The notes under the pieces are model-generated. The model did no database searches, had not been told where the DNA came from, and saw only the letters and a program-made list of their open reading frames with translations. DNA of 64,000 nucleotides from NCBI GenBank assembly GCA_028023455.1, contig JAQFVV010006646.1, forward strand, positions 91,501 through 155,500, read 5' to 3'. Shown here one piece after another: positions 47,200 to 58,834 of this stretch (positions are counted from its first letter, which is position 1; every line of letters begins with the position of its first letter). The translations under genes were made by a program, and so were the position numbers. The stretch comes from Epiperipatus broadwayi. Taxonomy: Eukaryota; Onychophora; Udeonychophora; Euonychophora; Peripatidae.

Positions 47200-48000
47200 G
47201 ATGAGCATCCAAAGACTGTCATTGGTCCCATCCTTTTATCATGTCACAATAGAGTTGTTGAATGGGGATAATAATATAAAGATGATTCTCCACTAAAGCA
47301 TTTTCTCTATCTGTTCCTCCACTTCACCCTGATACTGATGCACAAGTCTCATATGGTTTATCTGTGATGATTTTTATTTTAAGTCCATGCCCTTGAATAA
47401 CAGCAGGGATTTCAAAACAATACTCATATAATTTCTTCAGTTGCTCTCTCTGATCTATGTTTATCAGTTTCTATTCTTTCAACTTTTCCTCTGTTTCTAT
47501 TTTTATTCCTGTTCTTTGCGCACAAAATTCCTGAATATATGTATTTTCTTGGTCTAATGTGAACATAATTATTTCATTGGTCAGTTTTACCTGACTTTGT
47601 TCCTAATCCAGAAAACAGCCAGTCTTATGTATAAAGTCTGACCCTAGTATAAACTCATAGATCAGACCTTCCAAGATAAGCAGTACATGGCTATATATTT
47701 TCCATGCTACATGCATGTTTACCTATACATGTTTTGATGCCAGTCTTGCCCTTTTACTATTAGACATCATGATCTATGCCATCTTTAATGGCAAAATTTT
47801 GACTTTAGGTTTAGTATGGTTTATTCTATTAAACACCTCCTAGAACATCCCAGACATCTGGCTTCCCAAATCAAGGAAAGCAGTGGTTATCAATCTTCTA
47901 TCACTACTTCAATTTTGGACATCCCTGAGGTCCCATTATTGGCTTCTTTTTCTCCCAGGTTCACACCAAGTTTGATACTTGCATATGATTATATTTTCCT
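47200..48000 (-). pseudogene. retroelement protease and pol N-terminal remnant
   Basis: On the minus strand, frames give PLLSLI..EA/GSQMSG near 47890 (a decayed DTGS-type protease active site region). YEFILGSDFIHKTGCFLD near 47620 matches the ILGxDFL block near the protease C-terminus. QREQLKKLYEYCFEIPAVIQ near 47420 resembles the segment just before the RT. Several stops and frame changes interrupt it. Sequence identifiable as RT itself is absent. Confidence 0.65.
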
Positions 48001-48149
48001 TGGTATTTTTGTCTTTTCCCCTCAATCTCTTTTTCACTACCTTTCCTATCCTGAATTCTTTTGAAAGCACAATATTCCACACTTCTTTTCTGTTTGTTTC
48101 TGAAAATTGATATTACCTATCTCTACTTAATCTGTCCACTTCTGTACAG

Positions 48150-49791
48150 TGCAATAAGTATTTCAGACATGTGCTCTGTCAATTCCTGTTGTGTTCCAAT
48201 TAACCATTTGATCTACATCCATAGGAATGTTATGTTTAACTCTTCCAATAATAATCAGATCAGATAATGTGTGTCATGGTCAATCTTAGCTTCACCACTT
48301 GTAAGCAAAAAAAATGTGATAATTGTTCCCCAGGCTGCCATTTATTTTTCTCCACCTGGCACTTAAATGTTTCCTGATATTCATTCTTTCAATAGTTCAA
48401 CAGTCATAAGTCTGCATTCTCTGAATGTAGCTGGTTTTGAGAATAACAAATCCCTGTATATGACTGCAAGTCATAGCAACCGTGGCTGCTCAACTTAATT
48501 TATTCAGCACAAAATAATGTTCTAGACTACTAAGATGTTTATTTGGAGCCTCCCTTATTTACACTGAAAATATCTTTACTTTTAACAACTGATATACTGC
48601 ATTGAATTTATCTATATTTGCACATGTTCAAACATTTTCCGGTTTATTTTCTAACATTTCTCTTCTTTTTACTAATTTTTCTATTTTTATTGTTATTATG
48701 CATTTCCTTATCCTCTTGTTGTTCTGTCATCTTTTTAACCTCCACTGTCCTATCTATTCTATCAGCACTTCCATACATTCTCATTCTTAAAACAAACAAA
48801 AATTATTTCTCCTTCAATTGTTTAAATTTAAATGAAGAATGTGACAACTTCCAATCTTATAGGTCTTGTATCTATGTTGTCCTCATAACACCAATCTTCA
48901 TAAATAGCTGTATATTTAATTTTTTTTTTCATTTAGACATATTACAATTTTTTGCCTTGGTCCACTCTCTTTTTCACTACATCACTTTTATAATTATACA
49001 ACTTATCATTTCTTCAAATTTTTATTGTCAAAATTTTAATTAAAATGTAATTATAATTGCTTGTCACTATGTCAGTTCTGCATCCACTTTGCAAAAGCTA
49101 TTTCTACTGGGATGTAGAAAAGATGACTATGATTTTATAAATTAAAAACACAAATTTATAACAAATATGGGTTGTTTAATAATGATATTGCACAGAAATA
49201 TGCCACCTAGGTGGCCTACCACCACTAGTAAATGTTCTATTTTTAATGTGTAAGCCTAGAAATAGTCCATTCAGTACGGGGTGGCTGCCAGTGTCTATTT
49301 CTACGCTAATGCACAGAAACATGACATTGAATCTGCCACAGAAGCTATCATGTTCAGCTTATGACTCAGATTTGTGCTAAGCATTTTCAATATGTAATCA
49401 CATTTCACTTTTGGCTACAGTATTGGCTTAAGATGGCTGGAATTCTGAGTGTCAAAACTATTTTAATATTCATTAAGACCACCTCCCCCTCTATCTGCCA
49501 CCTCTTAGGAATGTCTACTAACAATTATCAGCAGTCTCATGCTTCCATATCCCCCATTTCCTGCTCAAAAAATTTGGCAAGGGTAGGTTCATGCGCGATT
49601 CGTATGAAATCATGCTCTAAGCCTGTTTCTGTGGGAACAATGGTGAGCTTCATCAAATGGCTGAAATTGAAAAACTTGCTGCGAATGTCAAAGATTCTCT
49701 GACTGCTGCTGCTGCTGGAAGGGTTATCACACAAAAGAGCTTTGAAGCTGCATGTGTGCTGTTCCTGAATGGCCCTAAAAGTTGCTCTCAA
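48150..49791 (-). pseudogene. probable gag remnant of the same LTR element
   Basis: Around 48270-48380 minus, KCQVEKNKWQPGEQLSHF resembles the gag block around a W.PGE.L..F motif. An open frame of 84 codons at 49791-49537 (starting MRATFRAIQEQHTCSFKALL, with a run of six serines) lies where the gag N-terminus would be, but I cannot confirm it belongs. The frames between are broken. No CCHC knuckle was found. Confidence 0.4.
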
Positions 49792-50538
49792 TTGTCGTAA
49801 ATATATTTATGTGTTTTTTTCTAATTATGGTAAAAAGTTGATCAACCATTCGAGGTGGAGCATTATGTTCACTTTGAAATTGTAACCATCCAACCCCACC
49901 CCCCTTGTTCCCAAAGTCGGACCTTTTGGTTGTAAATGTTTGGTACTGTTAAATGGAAATCGATTTGGTATTTTTAATTTATTATAAAACAACAAATATA
50001 TCAAAAAGAAAAAAGAAGCTGATTTTGTCATAGAATACCTGACCACTGCTTCTAAAAAAATGTAAGTAATGAGAAAAATAAAAAGTAACTACTTTTTAAA
50101 ATTCATTTCGATCGATGTAACCTTTTTTTGTTGTTGTTGTTTTTGTTCCAAAAATTTGATTTGATAGATAGTAGTAGTTTTAAATGTCATCGACAAAATC
50201 AAAAACATACATATAACAAAAAAAAAAATTCCCAGCCCCCCAAAAAAGTATAAATAATGAAAAGAATGACAAAAAAAAAAAAAAAAATTAAGTTCTTTTT
50301 TTAAATTTATTATTTTTTTTTTTATTTCTGCATATTTTTTTTTTGGTTGTTGTTGTTGCATGTTCCAAAATTTATTTGATATTACGTTACTTTGAAATGT
50401 GATAATAAACAAACCCATTGGTGGTGGTGGCCCTGTAAACAGTATATTTATCTTTGTTTACAAACAAACACTGTCCTCTGACGGTTTCAACACACTATTG
50501 TAAAACAACCCAAATATGTATTTTCAGTCTATGGTATC

Positions 50539-52330
50539 TGCACATTACATATTACAGCACACTGGCCCAAAATGTGGAGAAGTCAAATACAGAAGGCGAA
50601 GATCACCAATGATGCCCATAACCAAACCACAGGTAAAAGAAATACACCCTGTGGCCACATTTCCAGGCTATTAAAATTCTCAACTGCTAAACTTTACAAA
50701 TCAGGCCATCCAAACCATTTTTATTTATTTCAAGGTAAAACCTCATGTGCCACCTAATAATTTATAATTAACATGCCTGGGCAACAGGTAAACACATTTA
50801 GTGCTTCTTTTAAACCATTGCTAGTTTTTTATTTGTTTATATAAAGGTAAATTATAATAAGCCACTTAAGGCTTGCTCTTAATTACAAATTATCTAGTGG
50901 TAATATTATTTGTAAGATAAATTACCAAACTATAATTAGCAAACAAATACTTTATTTAACAATAATTTTAATTAAATAATACTAACAGTGCAATAATAAA
51001 GAAAGTTATAAATGATTATAAATCAATACACAAGCTTTTATTGAAATATAAAACAATAAAGGGTAATTCAGTTACTATGCTATACATAGACTTATGCACA
51101 GATATCATGACATTTAAATATATTTGAAGGAAAGCTTAATACATATTAATTAAATATATTATAAAATGTTTAATGTACATGCATATACCAGAGTTCACTT
51201 TATATGACCTGAAAGATTGCTACAACTATTAACATTCAATAAATTCAAGAACAGTTTACGAATGGGAAATAATAAACTTCATAATTACATAGGATTTTGC
51301 ACTTTCTATTTTGGGAATATGATTTCTCATTTATCTGCTGAATTGGTAACCAACTCATTGCATTTTGGGCTTCTTAGTAGTTTTACTTATGGGCTGATTT
51401 CCTTTGTTTATTGAGATAGACATTGTTGATGAATTATGTGGACATGACTTCTAACTGGAGAATTTATGGTGTTTTGGAGGATCAAGATTGGAGACTGGCT
51501 TTATGCTCTGTTAGCTTCTCAGCTTGATATATTATTAGTTGATTCATGAATCCAATATGATAAACAAAATCAGAGTCCGAACGAATGAGAATAGAATTTG
51601 TAGTCCTTTTGTATGATCCTTTTTTATTGTCTATTTTGTCACTCCTAATTAATTTGTAAATTTTATTAATTATATTTCCATTGTTTTCTTAATTCTGTAT
51701 ACCTGCTTAGATTAATCCAGCCTCTGTATAAATATGGCTCTGAATTTTTTCCCATTGTTTTTCTTTACTGAACTTTATAGTTATTGTACCCATTGTTTTA
51801 TTTATTGGCTGAGCAATCTTTAAATTATTTCCAATTTATATGCTGACCTTTTACATTTTAGCCCAATGTCAAGTTTACATGCACACATTTTCTTTTTATT
51901 TTCTCTAAAAAATAAAAAAAAATTAAAGAGAAGTCTCTAATTTTTTTAAAGTGTCATAGCAAGGCAGTCGCTCTGACCTCTCGACCACCAATGCAAGAGA
52001 AGACTCTAATTTTAACCGTTTATTTAATGAATTTTCTCCTTCCTCTAATTGAGTTTTATTTAACTAGTAAATTTATACTAATAAGTGACACCGTGTCTTG
52101 CCCTTTGGAAATCTGAGATTATAAGAAAAAAACAGTTTAAACACTTTAAACTTTTCCTCAAATTCTTCTAAATAATATTTTTTATTAATTAAATATTAAT
52201 GATTTTTTTAAAGAAATCTGATTTAATTGTTCTTGGCAAATAATTAATTACATATCACTTTTATTTCTTTAAATTTTATTTTACAACTCTTTAAGCTTGG
52301 TTGAAGAAGGATAACAATATGTATTTTTTT
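50539..52330 (-). repeat. LTR (5' LTR in element orientation)
   Basis: Partner of 45356-47115. It contains a short foreign insertion at 51945-51994 flanked by a 19-bp duplication. Confidence 0.75.
51945..51994 (-). mobile_element. retroposed tRNA 5' half
   Basis: Read on minus from 51994: GCATTGGTGGTCGAGAGGTC, AGAGCGACTGCCTTGC, a few more bases, then TTTAAA. The first part has the acceptor 5' strand and D-arm/A-box layout of a tRNA up to the anticodon arm. The 19-mers at 51926-51944 and 51995-52013 (AAGAGAAG-T/A-CTCTAATTTT) are a target duplication with one mismatch. The insert ends in an A-rich tail next to AAAATTAGAG, as expected for LINE machinery. Confidence 0.7.
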
Positions 52331-52549
52331 TAGTTTCAAACAAAGCATATCCAATTTTTTAACAAGACTAGTGGGAGGAATAATTTTTGGAAGTATAATA
52401 AGTAATAGTTGAAGATACTATATTTATAAAAGTTATCCATGGCTGTACTGGGTTTAGAGATAGTATTTATATCTTTTTTAAATAAACAAAATACATTTCA
52501 GAGAGAACTGCTTCAGGTGCAGTGGATTTTAATATAAGGCAGGTCGCAC

Positions 52550-53205
52550 TATTTAGGGAAAGAATTGTTTGCGGTTGCATGTAATTTCTACATTAAGTAC
52601 TAAAAGATCAGGAAATTTTACAGGGAAAAAGGAAGAGGTATATCAAAAAGGTCAATTAAAAAGAATGTTTTATAGTTTAGAAGGAAATGGAGTTTGTTGA
52701 CAATAAACCTTCAGCACTCATAACATTTTTATTAATTAAATGGAGGTATTTTAAAAAAGTTCATAAAGAACATGTTGATATCACCCATAATTAATACAGG
52801 ATAGGAAAATGTAGCTCATATTAAATTTATTTTATTTATTAGTTGATGAATTAAAACTGGCTGATTATACAAATACAATGTTATTTCATTAAGAGTGAAA
52901 GCAGAATCATAAAGTATAATTATACTCATATGCTGATCTAAGTACAAAATTTTAAAAGTTTGAAAAGGATATCTATGATGAATAAGAACCTCTATTCCAG
53001 CAACAGCAATATAAGATGTTGAAAATTTACAATATCCAAATTTATTTAGGCATTGTTCTGGATTAAATGTAGAATATACAGAGCATTTGGTTTCTGTAAA
53101 TAAAAGGATATGATGTGAATGTTGAATTATCCAATTAATAAGTGTAAATATTCGTTGAGTATAGTTAATACCTCTTACATTAACTGTGGTAAGAGATAGA
53201 CTCAT
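52550..53205 (-). pseudogene. L1/Tx1-like LINE ORF2, endonuclease part only
   Basis: Minus frame from 53205: MSLSLTTVNVRGINYTQRIF (the NVRG block), HILLFTETKC (with the conserved E-T of the endonuclease), KFGYCKFSTS, IEVLIHHRYPFQTFKILYLD and LYNQP. Beyond 52816 the frame breaks, with IMGDINMFF near 52770 resembling the GDFN block. No RT follows, so the element is cut off on its 3' side by the neighbouring LTR element or a deletion. Confidence 0.75.
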
Positions 53206-53337
53206 ATTAAAATTTAAAAAGGCTGGAGGATGAATTATAGCTTAACATATAATGTTGGAAATAAATAAAATTAATAAAAGTTAAACAATAATATGATATA
53301 TAGGAATGGAAAATCATAAAAAAACACCACTGTGAAT

Positions 53338-54338
53338 TCAGTTGACTAACCTTGGTAATAATTTTTCTTTGAGTTTGTTCTGCATTTTTGTATTTGGGGA
53401 TAAGTGGTTCCATTTCAAATTGGTGTTTTCCTCAATTTTGGTATTATCACCAGATTTCATTAAAAAGTTTTGAGTCCTTGTTTTTTTTATTATTATTATT
53501 TTTGCCTCTATGTTCAGTGAATTGCGATTTTTTTCATTATTTTCTTTTGTGTTGAAAAGACTTATTTTTGAAAATAAGTAAAATAATTCATGTTGCTTTA
53601 TTATATTAATAAAAATATAGTTCACAAATTCCCAGGCAAAATAATTTTTGTTTTAAATAAACATTAGTGTTCCCATGATGGTTCGATATTTCAACTCAGT
53701 TCTTGTATTTGTAGATGAGTTGGTTGACACATAAGAGAAATTGTCAGCAATTTGTGTAGTGTTTGTTTCCATTTCTATGTTATCTTCTGCAGAGTTGTTG
53801 ACATTTTAAATTTTGGTTTCCCTTTGTGTGTGTCTATTCCTGTGAGATACTTGACTTGTTTTTGGGTCAGTGGAAAATTATTAGAGTTTTGTCTATTTCA
53901 AAGTACTGCAGTTGCTTCTACTATGCATTTGTGTCTACATGTGACTGACATATTTTGATTTTTTTCTGAGAATGAACAAGGGAATTTTTGAAGAAGTTTT
54001 ATTTTAAATTCTAATGTGGTTTTTTGATTATTTATTGGATTAACGTTTTATTTATTGGATTGACTTTTTTTTTTTTTTTTCTTATTATGAAATTTTATTA
54101 CTTAAAACTGGTTTAAAATTGTCATCTTATGAAGAGAAGTCATTGCTATCTATTTCATCAGAGTTGCATTCTTTTTCTCTTTGCGCTAATGAATCAGTAT
54201 CATTGTTTACTACTTCATCCAGACGTATTTTTCTAGATTATCATGCTCTTGTGGAGTCTCACTAGGTGTGGATGTCATTTGTTTAGACAGGAAATCATGT
54301 TAATGACTGGTAGTATTTGATTTTTTTGATGGATCCAT
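53338..54338 (-). pseudogene. L1/Tx1-like LINE ORF1 remnant
   Basis: Starts at ATG 54338 (MDPSKKSNTTSH, then a stop) and continues in shifting frames: TPSETPQEHDNLEK, VVNNDTDSLAQREKECNSDE, LTQKQVKYLTGIDTHKGKPK, ELKYRTIMGT, WEFVNYIFINIIKQHELF, and a basic end NLKWNHLSPNTKMQNKLKEK up to LPRLVN at 53338. The acidic/Ser-rich start followed by a basic C-terminus fits an ORF1 RNA-binding protein. ORF2 begins about 130 bases downstream. Confidence 0.6.
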
Positions 54339-54955
54339 TTTTCTGAAAGCCCTCAGCCATATAATTCTTGGCTAATAATAAGCTTAACTTTTTTGCGTAA
54401 AGCGCAATTTAAAAGTTACCACTCAAGGGTGAAGTATAAAACAAGTATTTTATTAACAACATAATTATGTTCTATAATATTGTATACCAAAACACAATAA
54501 ATCTCCTGACATTCCTAAATGATGAAATTTAAATGGAAGTAAACTAACTACCTTTCACACATGAGCTATACGTAGTCAACATTCCACATTGATATATATT
54601 TTCAAAATATGGGTGTTCATCCATCTTTTCATATTACATGTCTAACTCAAGATTTACTGATAATGATGGAATTGAAATGTGATTTTATTAAAGAAGTAGT
54701 TAAAAACTCATATCATTACTATATTGGATTACAATTTCTGAGATAACAAACCACATCACTTTATATAGATGTAGATATTAAAGAATAGAGCATTAATGAT
54801 ATGAGTATCAGATCCTACATTTCATTTTAAAATGTATTCATCTTTTGTATAAGAAAGTAGTCACAAAAATATTCAAGGATTTATTTATGTATCAGATTAT
54901 TATTCTACTTAAAGACCATTAAGATTGGTTTTCCAAAACAAAAATCATATTTTGC

Positions 54956-54958
<3 letters not shown>
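54339..54958. other. AT-rich DNA, probably LINE 5' UTR then unknown
   Basis: The first part may be the LINE's 5' untranslated region. No further feature recognised. Confidence 0.35.

Positions 54959-55051
<93 letters not shown>
54959..55051. repeat. compound (AT)n(GT)n microsatellite
   Basis: About 33 AT units followed by about 13 GT units. Confidence 0.97.
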
Positions 55052-55053
<2 letters not shown>

Positions 55054-55820
55054 CATATAATGCAAATCAATTATAATCAAAAAAGTAAATATAGCACTAA
55101 ATAAATAATGTTTTTTTCATTATATTTTCTGGCAATATATCGCTATCTTTTTTTGTCAAACATAATTGAATTCTGTAAAAGCACATATTTTAAAATAAAC
55201 ATGGATTTTTAATTAATAAACATAAAAAAGCATAAAACATGCCTGTTATATCATCATTGAAACAAGATGCAATTTCTTTAAATAACAGCTTTAAATAAAA
55301 ACATATAAAGTTTTAATCCATAAAGTAGCTACTAAATTATAGCTTTCAAACAATCCCATAAATTTCCAGCATAGAATGACGTAACGGCCTAGGGATTTTT
55401 GTATGACAGAGTGAACAAACTCTTATACAACCATGTTAACTAAGAATACATTACCTTTAATTCATAAAAATTAATACTATACATACCTATTTCTTTGAGA
55501 AGCAGTTCAGGATTTTAAACTATGAGAAGACGAAGTCCTAGTATTGATTATTTGTGTTATGCTGAATTAAAACAAAAAAACCACATGCTACTTTCTAAAA
55601 AGTGGAATATTTCAATTATAAATTTACTTAAATTAATATTTCATTTATATTATACACATGTCCTGCAGTGCTAGAGAGCTATGATTATAACTTCAACTGT
55701 AATCGCGCTCAGATGACGCTAATTCTTTATAAGTATTAAAGAATAATATTTTATTAAATCAACGTTCAACACTCGTTTATATATTACAATTAGTCTAAGA
55801 ATAAGAAAAACTTTGTGGAA
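55052..55820. other. AT-rich DNA
   Basis: Nothing recognised. Confidence 0.4.
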
Positions 55821-55825
55821 ATATA

Positions 55826-55985
55826 TAACAAACTTTTATAATTACTAATATGTACAATTAATAAAAGTTTGACGATCTAAATAACAAACTTTTATAAATT
55901 AGTCATAAGATGGTTACTATTGATAAAAGTTTGTTCGATCTAAGCAACAAACATTTTATAAATTACTAATACGTACTGTTGATAA
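55826..55985. repeat. three-unit tandem array of small hairpins
   Basis: AACAAACTTTTAT ... ATAAAAGTTTG pairs occur within each of two ~60-bp units, with a third diverged unit (AACAAACATTTTATAAATTAC). CGATCTAA spacers separate them. Confidence 0.75.
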
Positions 55986-56439
55986 AATCACTTATAATAT
56001 ACAAAAGTAAATTGCATAGCATAAAATAACTATAAATCATTAAAAAAACACTATAAATAATATTGGGTTTTATAAAATCCACGAACTTAATGTAATATTA
56101 TATTGTGGAACCGTAGTTACATTTTGCCTATTTAAAGTTCTGTTTTGAATAAGTAATGAAATTTATAGAATTGTTTAGAAAACTATTTAATATTAAATAA
56201 GTAAGTAATTTATATTTAACACATTAAAAGTAATTTACGCCAGTTAATTTTAAAATAGTTTCTAATTATACAAGTATATTATACCTATATAAACGCTAAC
56301 GATTATGGACTCCTAAGTCCCCTTTCGGTTAAATATTATTATTACTTTGCATTCCCAAAATTGATTCATATTCTTTTCCTATATTATCTTTTACAATATA
56401 TATATATATATATATAAATGCCCGTTAATTAAAAATAAA
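55986..56439. other. AT-rich DNA
   Basis: Includes a short (TA)n at about 56397-56416. No gene seen. Confidence 0.4.
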
Positions 56440-56695
56440 ATTGTAATTATAAATGAAATATTAAATTTAACGGTTTACAAGCTATTACAAACAATCCTTA
56501 AATTCTCAGAAGTACTTTTAGTTAATTTCTTAAACCTGCCTCAATTGCCATTAAATTAAAAAAAAAAACATAGATTATTTTGAATTTAATGGCAGTTGAG
56601 GGAGGTTTAAGAAATTAACCGAAAGTACTCCTGAGGATTTAAGGATTGTTTGTAATAGTTTGTAAACCGTTAAATTTATTATTTCAATTATATAT
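56440..56695. repeat. foldback (palindromic) element
   Basis: The arm AAATTTAACGGTTTACAA ... GCCATTAAATT (about 56452-56558) is the inverted copy of AATTTAATGGC ... TTGTAAACCGTTAAATTT (about 56582-56680), with a ~22-base A-rich centre. Outer bases TGAAATA / TATTTCA extend the pairing. It is non-coding, and no clear target duplication was found in the AT-rich flanks. Confidence 0.8.
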
Positions 56696-58804
56696 ATTGT
56701 ACCAGTCAAAAAACCCACCAAAAGAACTGCAAGTTGGATCCAAACTCAGCTGAACCAAAACTGAATTCAAACCCAACTCAACAGCTCAGATAAGTAGAAA
56801 TCTAAATTGATGGCACAGTTCTATGTGCCAATAAACTAGCTCAATGGTTGGTGAGGATCAGAGACCCCTGAACTGACATTAATATCTTATAATAAACTGA
56901 ATAAAAATAAATTTAAATCAAATCATATGTATATGTTCAGGTTGCCAGCACAGACAGTGAGCATTAACATTAAAATAATTATGAAAGAATTAAGAACTAA
57001 GAAACCAAGAGTGTTTAGAAAAATATTTAATAATAATAATTTGTTTGGTTTGAATTTTAAATAAAGATTAATTAAATTAATTCTAGTCCTTAAACAAAAT
57101 TTATAATTATAATAAGAGTGGCGGTCTTCATTATATGCCAATAAATATTACGCAATATTTGAAAGTCTATATCTATGCCCCTAACAAGGAATAAAAGGCA
57201 GATAAAGGTATTCATTAGTAAAGGAAATTTTTACTCTAATTTTATACGAAAGAATGTGATATTTATTTTTACATTCGCAAATCCATTCATTTAGAGCAAG
57301 ATATATATTTTAGGGCATAACTTTAATCTTTATTGGAAAACTTATTTACTGAGAATTTGTTGGACTTTAATTTAAATCACTTCATCATGAATTACAAGCA
57401 TCAAAGTGGGCTTTACTGGAACAGAGAGGCAATGGTGCTGACGAATTATGAGCTATAGGGTGAAATTGAAAGACGATAGCTAGTTGATAATCGAAGTTCT
57501 ATGGTGGCTTGCATCTGACAAGTCTTATGCCCTTTGACAAATATGAACAGGAGAGGAAGTGCTTTCTCCCTTGATAATTTAAAATAACAGAAATATGATC
57601 ACTGACCAGCCTAACAGATTGGAAGATTGCCCTACATCAGCAACGTTCGAAGATGATGACTTGATAGTCATCGTTTGAATGCTAAAACCCATATAGAATG
57701 CTCTATGTGATGAGTTGATCAATTTAATTAAAGTCAAATGAGCTTTTAACTAAAATTATTTTAAAGTATTTGTAAATCATATTAATTATGCCCCAATCAT
57801 CGTCCCCTTCCTGAATCTTAAATAACAAAGTTGAATTAGAATATATTTGATCCTTAATCGGCCCTTTTGCAATAAAAACATTTTAAGTTTATATATGAAT
57901 AAATACATATTGGTGAATACAAAAAATAGATGGGGCATAGATTAAAAATGGAGCTAATAATTTATTATTAGCCAGTTATAAAAATAACACACATTTAATA
58001 ATTTATTTTGACTCGATAATTGATAGAACGGTAAATCTAGTTCTAATGGACAAGAATTACTATTAGAATCAATATATTATTATTTGCACAAGGCAAAAGA
58101 AACAAGGAGATCATCGAGTTGAAAGATTATTGGCATATAATCAAAAATAAACGACATTAATAAAGCACACAAATATCTATATATATATAATATAATAAAT
58201 GAACCACCAAGTAAGAAAAGAGAAAGTTTAAAGACTAGAGGTTGAGAAAATTACGATATAAGTTTAGAGTAGCATGAAAAAAAGGTTTTCTAAAGATTAT
58301 TACATTAAAGAATAAAACAGCTCTAAAGGGAATGTAAAGTAAAGTTCAAAACTGGCCAGTAAGTTTAAGGTTCATAATAGAAACATATTACCCATTTCTT
58401 CCGAGGCTGGTTCTTAGTTTACATGTCCGGGTTGGTAAAAATGTAGGCATGCATTTGATCGATTACTTGAATAGCATTTTAGTGACTTTTCATAATTTTA
58501 GCAGCTTGATTGGTCCGGAAAAGATTCAGCAGCTCCATTGAAGATTTTCAGGGGACTTCAGGAACCGATAGCCAGATTTCTGACGTTTAGCCCCTTACCA
58601 TGATCGAAACACTATTTAAAATGCACAGAGTTTACTGCAATTCTCTACAACAAGGATGGTTTTTTTTTTCTCCAAACTTTTCAGAGCTATATATACTGTC
58701 CTCTGATGCCTTCAGGCTAGTGCTTCTTTCATTATCAATGTTTTTAGATTTACTGGTTGTTTTTAGATACATTCCTTCAATAAGTCTTTCAAACTCATTT
58801 ACTT
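56696..58804. other. AT-rich stretch, no gene recognised
   Basis: Somewhat more complex sequence near 57400-57720 and 58430-58700, but no motif or repeat identified. Short open frames at 56923 and 58600 are unremarkable. Confidence 0.4.
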
Positions 58805-58834
58805 GAATTCATTTTCTAATTAGAAAATGAATTC
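58805..58834. repeat. perfect 30-bp palindrome
   Basis: Reads GAATTCATTTTCTAA and then its exact reverse complement with no spacer. Related half-sites (AGAAAATGATTTTAATTAGG) follow it. Confidence 0.9.

Larger units (their letters stand above)
45356..52330 (-). mobile_element. old LTR retrotransposon (gypsy-like), internally deleted
   Basis: Direct repeats of about 1.75 kb (45356 to about 47115 and 50539 to about 52330), roughly 85% alike by eye, flank about 3.4 kb. The interior carries gag-like and protease-like remnants on the minus strand and the very start of pol, but no RT, RNase H or integrase. The left edges both read TGCAC..TTAC/TAT..AGCACACTG. The right edges are unclear. It is a decayed genomic element with many stops, and the missing pol shows an internal deletion. 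Confidence 0.75.

Noticed and set aside
49537-49791. 84-codon minus frame with six serines as an independent host gene
   Set aside because: No known domain, and it lies inside the LTR element where gag would begin, so it is listed only as possible gag.
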